DNA of 64,000 nucleotides from Apiospora phragmitis (lineage: Eukaryota > Ascomycota > Sordariomycetes > Amphisphaeriales > Apiosporaceae). The stretch lies in contig JAQQWL010000002.1 of assembly GCA_038363925.1 (NCBI GenBank), forward strand, positions 310,001-374,000, in the 5' to 3' direction. Shown here one piece after another: positions 57,728 through 64,000 of this stretch. The position numbers and the translations under genes are program-made. Each line of letters opens with the position of its first letter. The first letter of the stretch is position 1. A model generated the notes under the pieces. The model was given only the letters and a program-made list of their open reading frames with translations, did not search any database and had not been told where the DNA came from.

Positions 57728-59964
57728 ATGATGAACCGGGGCTTAGAGGTGGACTGTGAGATTCAACAGCTCAAGGAAGCACTGCGACAGGAGAAATTCC
57801 AACACCAAGCTGCGGTAGACGCTGCACATAGAGCAAGGCAGGAGTTATGGCAGTATCAAACTCAATTCCAGCAACCTCAGTCGTCAAGTCCAAGTAATCT
57901 TGATGGAGCTTCCCCCGTCTGCAATGAGTTCCAGCTGTCTGGCGCATCGCATATGACAGCGTCCTTTGACCAGGATGATGCGACATCGAGACGAAATTCG
58001 ATACCTCGCAACATCGGTCAGGGACAAGTCCCCATAGCCACCCAACATGTTGCTGTGCAGAACACCCCACGATCATCTGTAAGAAAGAACTGTTACTAGG
58101 TTCACGCATGGAGACCAAGTAGGCATCTGACCTCATATCACAGATACGATCCCACCAAGATCACCCCATTGTGAAACGTCCGAGGACCATGTCTCAACAG
58201 GCTCCCCGCTCGCATCAGATGGACCGCTCAACCTCCAATCCGTCCACGCGATCTGCCGGAGCCGGGCCTTTCGTCGGCGTCCCCATCACCCCGCCCCCCA
58301 AGCCCAACGGGCCAACGATGATGTCGGCAAACAACAGCGGCAACATGTTTGAGTACACGGGTCAAGACGAGGCCGCCAACACTTACACGTCCTATCCCAA
58401 TGGCATCCCGATAAATCGAGCGCACTCCATGCGGAGACACCGTCCTGACATGCCAACTGTCAATGAGTCTATCATTATGGATCCCGGGGCTTACATCGCC
58501 ATGCTGCCTGCTGATGAGGAGAACTACATGACCTCGTCCATGCCAACGCACAACCAGTTTGACATGCACTTTGCCCAGTACAATGCCGGGAACGTCTCCG
58601 TCTGCGGCTCTATGACGTCGGCCCCTACCCTGGAAACGGCCATGAGTCGTGACAACAGCTCCTTTGGCAACCCATCAATTTCGCATGCGATGGACAGAGT
58701 CAACATCGAATCTCAGCAGAGCTTCACCGGCATGGTGCCACCAATGGAAAGCCCCCAGACTTCCCTCATGGGCAGTGGGGGCAACTCGCCACTCGGGAAA
58801 CGCCCTGCGCCCTGCGACGAAGACTTGCTTGCTGTCGGTGCGAATCTCGATGGGCAGTACTACTCTGGGTCGGGCCCGATGGACACTCTCCTCGTTTCAC
58901 AAGACATGTCCCGTTCCGCCTCCAACGCCAGCATGAGCAGTATCAAGTCGGCCTCTTCCCTGAGCGCCCGCGCTAAGGAGACCCTCTCACAGCAGAACGC
59001 GCGCAGCAAGAGCACGCTCCTCAAGCCCAAGCCCGCGTCAGAACTCAAGGCCGAGTCGCAGCAAAATACCAAGAAAGACGGCAAGACACCCATCGCCAAG
59101 GCGAAGTACGTGCGGCCGAAACAGCCCAAGGTCTTCTGCAACGAGTGCAGCGAGCACCCGGAGGGGTTCCGTGGTGACCACGAACTCCGACGCCATCGCG
59201 ACGCCAAGCACCCTCAGCAGGGCGTCGTAAAGAAGTGGATCTGTGTCGATCCCCACTCCGTCGGCCTTCCCATTGGCGTGCCCGTGGTCAACCCGCTTGA
59301 CAAGTGCAAGGCTTGCACCTCCAAGAAGAAGTACGGCGCTTACTACAACGCCGCAGCGCATCTGCGCCGCACTCATTTCAAGGAGAAGCCTTCGCGCGCC
59401 AAGAACAAGTCGGGCGGTGGACCTCGCAGCGACGAGGAGAAGCGCGGCGGCAAGGGCGGCGGCGACTGGCCCCCGATGCCCGAGCTCAAGAACTGGATGA
59501 AGGAGATCTACGTGCGCCAAGACGAGCTCGACGCGGAAGAAGACGAAGAGGCCGACGACGACGTCAGCAACAGTGCTGGTGCCTGCGCCTCCATGCCACC
59601 GACCGAGGTGGAGTTTGCCAGCATTGGATCGGTCCACCACGACTACGCCAGCAAGATGCCGGAGCCGGTGCTGACCGAGATCGACTGCGGGTTCAACCCG
59701 GCGGAGACAATGAACATCAATCCCGACACATTGCCGCTTTACCCCAACCATATCCCCCTCTCGTCGGCCAACTTCGACTTCGCGGGCTCGCCCATGAGCC
59801 CGAACTTCATGGCGTACATGGCGGCGCAGAACCAGATGAATGCGCCGGCGCAGTACGGCAGCGTCGTGTCGAGCAACGATACGGTGACCCCCATGACCGC
59901 CTTCAACGACGGCACCGACACCAACTTCGAGGAGATGCACTTCGACATGGCGTATCCGCAGTAG
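57728..59964 (+). CDS. C2H2-type zinc-finger regulator (DUF7896-like)
   Basis: Exon 1 is 57728-58078, exon 2 is 58144-59964; the 65-bp intron (GTAAGA..TCACAG) is phase 0; 723 aa. The N-terminus is a coiled coil (EIQQLKEALRQEKFQHQ) followed by Gln/Ser-rich, disordered sequence with PPPKPNGP. Near residues 430-540: FCNECSEHPEGFRGDHELRRHRDAKH (C2H2-type finger), WICVDPHSVGLPIGVPVVNPL, then CKACTSKKKYGAYYNAAAHLRRTHF (second, C2H2-like finger). The fingers and the conserved spacer between them are a block known in many Pezizomycotina. A basic stretch (RAKNKSGGG) and an acidic C-terminal region follow. It is probably a nuclear DNA-binding regulator; target unknown. Intact, with no lesion. Confidence 0.85.
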
Positions 59965-62270
59965 TGGATCGAAATTTTGCTTCGAACCCCCGCACGATGG
60001 CGCCCGCTTCATCTCCATCTTTTGCTTTTTCTCATCGTTACTCAAATATCATCTCACCGTCAAATATGGGGGGTTGCTTGCTCTTTCTCTGCTTCAGTTC
60101 AGCTCTGGCATGATGATGAACGACCAATGCAATGAAACCAACACGAAGGAACCATGACCGGCCTTGACCAAAGCCGCCGCCATTCGTTCCCACCGTTTCA
60201 AATGATGCCTACAGGAGTTTTCAGCTGTGTTTCTGTTTCTGATTTCAGTTTCGCGTCGCACACATGTTTTTCGAAGTTACTGATTTAATTGCGCTTTTTA
60301 CCTGGTTCTTATTTTTGTTCACCATGGGCAAGGCGGGCGTGGGCTTTTTTTCGTGCGGATACGTTTTTTTACCCAACACCGCTTTGCTGGCCAGGAGGAA
60401 GAAGGCCACATGCATGCGCACCAGCGCGAGAGGGCCATCATCAATCAGATAGATGGGCGCTCCCTCTCTCTCTCGTCCATCGCAAGACGCGACGAGCAGA
60501 TGTACCAAACACCAAACGTTTTTATCGCTTTACCTTTTGTCACACCGACGAGGCATTGCTTGGAAGGAAGAAGGAAAGAAAGAAAGGGCCAGTTGTAGAA
60601 AGGAAACTTGGAAGGCGACTCAAAATCCAGCGGACCAAACTGGGAAGTAGCATGGGCGGGGTTTACGGGGGGTGCATTAGCGATCTGGCGTTTTTGGGGG
60701 AAGCAGCTTTCTGGTGTTTTTTTCTTCTTCTTTTTCCACCCCGCTATCTTGCATACATCGGGGTTTAGGTACGTCAAGCTGCCAGAAGTGGTTGACGGTC
60801 GCGAAAGAAGGGAATCGGTTATACAGGGTTGGGGCTGGGGATGGGAATGGAATATGGGAAAGGAAAGATGGGGGGGAACTATTGTATTAATCCCTTAATC
60901 AGTTGTTGACAAAGTTGGGGACTCTCTCGTCCTCGTGGAGGAGAGAGTTGCTAGCACATGGCGGCCGTTCGTCCCTGTCCTGTCTGAATGGACGTGGTGG
61001 CGTGCGACCGACGTGCTGCAATTAAGCATGGCCCGCCGTCTTACACTCGCCGCTGTCCGTCCGCTGGGAGAGAAGAAGCAGCGAAACGACAAGCGGAGCG
61101 AGAGGGGGTTGGTGTGAGGCATGCTTGCCAACGTCAGTCAAAAATAAATTCAAACCATTGTTTTTCTTATTCATATGACCACTTGTAACTTCTTCTGTCC
61201 TTGACCGTGTGAAATGTGCTTGGCTGCGCCTAGAAGATCTCGTCTAATTTGATCCAATAGCTCATGCACAAGAACACTATTACATACATACTTCCACATT
61301 CCATAATAGCAAGCCATTTAGAATGAACATGACGATACCTACATAACATAGCATACCGTGCTAACGGTCGCCTAGCAGAACTTTCTTGTCGTCCCGGTAA
61401 GGCTGGAACAAGCGATGTTGGCTGCTGGGCAAGGGTATATTTATCGCAATAAGCGCGGATGCGGGCCGAGTCTCTCTTCTGTAACGTAGCTTTGCAGCGT
61501 CTGATTTGATTTACCATATATTACTGGAAATGGGCAAAATCCCTTCTTACCACCACCCCACCACCACCTTTCCTTGCCGTCCATCCGCACCCGGCGGCTG
61601 CCCAATCTTGTTAGTCGGCACCACCAGGACGGAACAGAAGAAACAAGTGATAGTGATCAGGGCCGCATCCCACGCCCACGAACCTTAGCCTCGCATTTCT
61701 CCAATGTCACTTTACCATCCGTACATATATTAGCCACCATTTCGTTAGCTCTCCCATCGGATGCGGGTTGGCTGCATGCAGCAAGGGGGACTTCGGGCGA
61801 GGTTCCTATTAGCTCTACCATCCCACAACATCCCTACAATCCCTACTGCACATCCCTTGCTGACAACCACACACCGGTTTCTTATGCTCTTACCCCCTCC
61901 CAATCGGATGTGTGCGGTTGGGTCGAAAGAGGCAATGGGCGAGTCTGGGAATGAAACATGAACCAATGTTACATAATAACGCTATGCTATATCCTGACGG
62001 TATGGTGAGCTGGCCATTAGTAGTTGGCAATCGGATCGAAACGTTTTGCAATGCACCTAAGGACCATATCCATAAGGCACGTTTATTATTATCATGTCTA
62101 CTCTGCCAACGCGTAGTTTTGCCAATAATGGACTCGAGAGATATCTACGGTTGGAACTCCCTAGTATGGACATAAAGCAGGCTAATTACTATTCCGCGTA
62201 ACAGATGCTACTCACACCTTGGGAGAATAATGCTTGACCGGCAAGCGATTATGCCTCTCCATGCGTCGGC
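59965..62270. other. 2.3-kb intergenic region
   Basis: Holds the 3' region of the C2H2 gene (T-rich from 60240) and no recognisable gene. Confidence 0.5.
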
Positions 62271-62506
62271 TCACGTTGGGCCATCCTTTTGACTCATCAG
62301 TGTCTCACCGGTGCCACTTATTGGTAGTGTAGGAGGACAGGACTCACGTCGGACTTCCATCTGATCCAAATCATACACGCCATAATACGCATTCAGCAAC
62401 GGGCTCCCCAAAACCACCGCATCGCGCGGGACCGGACTACCGCCCTCTTCTTCTCCGCCGTCAGCGTACCACTCCGTCGGCACGATCTTGAACATGCACA
62501 AGTCCT

Positions 62507-62517
62507 CCCCCCCCCCC
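62507..62517. repeat. C11 homopolymer at a frame change
   Basis: Eleven C followed by G and six C, in the coding region of the protease-like gene; the reading frame before and after differs by one base, so the run length decides the protein. Confidence 0.85.
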
Positions 62518-62763
62518 GCCCCCCGCGAACCTCCCTTTTCATCCGGTAGGCGTACTGGCGCGCCGTGACAGTGAAGCTCTGGCTTGTGCCGCCCAGCTCG
62601 AAGACCAGATCGGGCAGATGATCGCGCGCCGCGCAGTGAAGGTAGGTCGGTATATGCAGGCAATCCTCCTCGCGCGCCCACATCGGGAGCGAGCGGTAGA
62701 TCTGCTGGACGAGGGCGGTGTCCGGGAGGGCGATGAAGTACTCGGTCGTGAAGACGGCTATGG

Positions 62764-62797
62764 TTTTCTTCTTCTTCTTCTTCTTCTTCTTCTTCTT
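62764..62797. repeat. TTC microsatellite coding polylysine
   Basis: Uninterrupted TTC repeats on the plus strand, read as about 12 consecutive Lys codons on the minus strand in the aspartic-protease-like gene. Confidence 0.9.
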
Positions 62798-64000
62798 GTG
62801 AGGTGACGCATTGTTATCACCACTATTATTATCAGCGTCACCATCGTCATCGTCACCATCGTCATCATCAGAGCGGCGGTGCAGGGGATGCGTCCGGTTA
62901 TCCCACCGCGCCTCCACCGCCCAGAACCGATCGTCGTCCCGCACCAGCGGCAGCGCGGCAAAGGGCGCGCCGCGGTACCGCGCACTAATAGCTCCAAAGC
63001 TGATCTCGCCCGTCATCGCCGGGTCCGACCGGTTCGGCACGTTTTCGATGTCGTCGCTCGCGGCGCGCGGCACCTCGATGGCGAAGAGGTTGGTGTCCGG
63101 GGTGCCCGCCTGGACCATGCGGGACCACGGGGAGGCGAGGAAGCTAGAGATAGAGTTGGGCGTGGGGGGTGTGGTGTGGAAGCGCGGGCTGAGGCCGAGG
63201 CCGATGACGCCGTCGGAGTTGATCCGCAGGTTATAGTAGTCGGATCCGGCTTTGTCGACGGCGACGAAAAGCTGGTTAGCAACCTCGAGCGCGCCGCCGT
63301 CTTCGCTTCCGTTGCCCATGACGCGGAAAGTATCCTGGGCGACGGGGCCGGAGAAATGCACGAGGTTCTGCTCGAAGGAGCGCCGGCCCAAGTTGCAGCG
63401 GGGCTCGGCCGTGGACGACTCATTGGCGTAGTAGCGGACTATCCGGCCGGGCATAGCACCATAGCCCAGGTGGATCGACGCGTTCGGGACGAACAGGGTG
63501 TCCCATACCAGATCGATGCAGAACCGGAACGGTTGGGGCGGGGTACCCAGGGCGGCCGTGGTCATCAGGCCCACGGGTCCGATTCAGTACTGTGTGCGTG
63601 CTTCAAGTCAGATAATTGAAATCAGGCATGAAGTGAGTCTCTCCTATTATTCTAAGCTGGTTGTTCAATGAGGCAATGTAGAGTAGAGTCCCATACTCAC
63701 ATGTCGACACTCTGTTTCCAAGGCGAGTCGTCGGAGAGAACAGCCTGGTTTGACCGAGCAGGGAGTTGGCGACCGTCTGAGTTGGTGGTGCCGGCACACC
63801 ACAATGGGCTGTTGTACACTGCACCCCGAGAAAGCGCCCCCAAGAACAGCAAAAGTAGAAGTTGTTGGGTCTACATGGTTGTTGAAAATAATTAGCAGTG
63901 ACTTGTGTGGCAGAACCGAGGACAAGGTAATGTCTCATAGAGATGGGGAAGTCATCAAATCTGACAGGAAGGTTGTGTGTGATGTGCTTTTATGCAGTTG

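Larger units (their letters stand above)
62271..63876 (-). pseudogene. aspartic-protease-like secreted protein, disrupted
   Basis: At 63876 an ATG is followed at once by TAG (63871-63873; CAG expected) and then a leader TQQLLLLLFLGALSRGAV, clearly a signal peptide. Exon 1 ends at a GTGAGT donor (63700). Exon 2 starts near 63589 with TAC TGA (63584-63586) then IGPVGLMTTAALGTPPQPF, the usual entry of pepsin-like (A1) proteases. The fold continues (DGVIGLGLSP, GEISFGAISARYRG, LFAIEVP, FTVTARQYAYRM, then after a frame change DLCMFKIVP and VVLGSPLLNAYYGVYDL). The two DTG/DSG catalytic motifs are not present: the first site reads IDLVWDTLF and the second AVFTTEYF. The frame change coincides with C11 at 62507-62517. 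A Lys run (62764-62797) sits in a loop. The 3' end is uncertain. Confidence 0.65.

Noticed and set aside
59038..60045. Minus-strand open frame of 335 codons
   Set aside because: Antisense shadow of the C2H2 gene; Arg/Val/His-rich and without motifs.
62879..63619. Plus-strand open frame of 246 codons
   Set aside because: Antisense to the aspartic-protease-like gene and of shadow composition.
1..64000. CRISPR array or prokaryotic operon structure
   Set aside because: No repeat-spacer pattern exists; introns and spacing are eukaryotic.

Overview
The window is nuclear DNA of a filamentous ascomycete (Pezizomycotina, probably Sordariomycetes). Evidence: 55-120 bp spliceosomal introns with GTAAGT/GTGAGT donors, CTAAC/CTAAT branch sites and YAG acceptors; GC-rich genes interrupted by AT-rich, TpA-rich blocks that look like repeats mutated by RIP (repeat-induced point mutation); and fungal families such as a Zn2Cys6 regulator, NACHT NLR, small secreted proteins, a ULD_2 protein and YOS9. 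No tRNA, rRNA or CRISPR array was seen.

Layout. 1.7-8.5 kb: an unknown 3-exon gene, a 4-exon MCT-type MFS transporter, a broken CBM14 effector-like gene and an intact 81-aa cysteine-rich secreted protein. 8.9-16.2 kb (minus strand): one large dead NLR, patatin-NACHT-ankyrin-WD40, split by a 1.9-kb Fot1/pogo-like transposon and a second RIP-eroded repeat. 16.7-26.5 kb: a small secreted protein, a BCS1-like AAA ATPase, a secreted FAD oxidase, an ausD-like methyltransferase and a ULD_2 protein. 28-34 kb: a coiled-coil nuclear-type protein, a decayed PD-(D/E)XK-like gene and a decayed TET/JBP-like dioxygenase gene. 36-43.5 kb: a Zn2Cys6 regulator, a YSC84/SH3YL1-type protein with PPxY motifs and a P450 with its catalytic core deleted. 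43.9-47.4 kb: three poorly known genes, one a secreted protein with an in-frame TGA. 48.6-49.6 kb: a second AT-rich island sharing a hairpin block with the one at 10.7 kb. 50.3-52 kb: YOS9, an intact housekeeping ER lectin. 52-57.7 kb: a very long non-coding interval ahead of an intact C2H2 regulator. 62.3-63.9 kb: an aspartic-protease-like gene without catalytic motifs, also disrupted.

How it hangs together. There are no operons and no clear pathway cluster. The window reads as an accessory compartment (NLR, effectors, duplicated enzymes, transposons) holding islands of conserved genes. Two kinds of lesion recur: in-frame stops explained by CAG>TAG (CpA>TpA, the RIP dinucleotide) in the accessory genes, and single-base indels, several in C or G runs, that break otherwise conserved proteins. 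The first suggests real decay near RIP targets; the second may be partly assembly error. Exon joins were deduced by hand from splice signals and reading phase.
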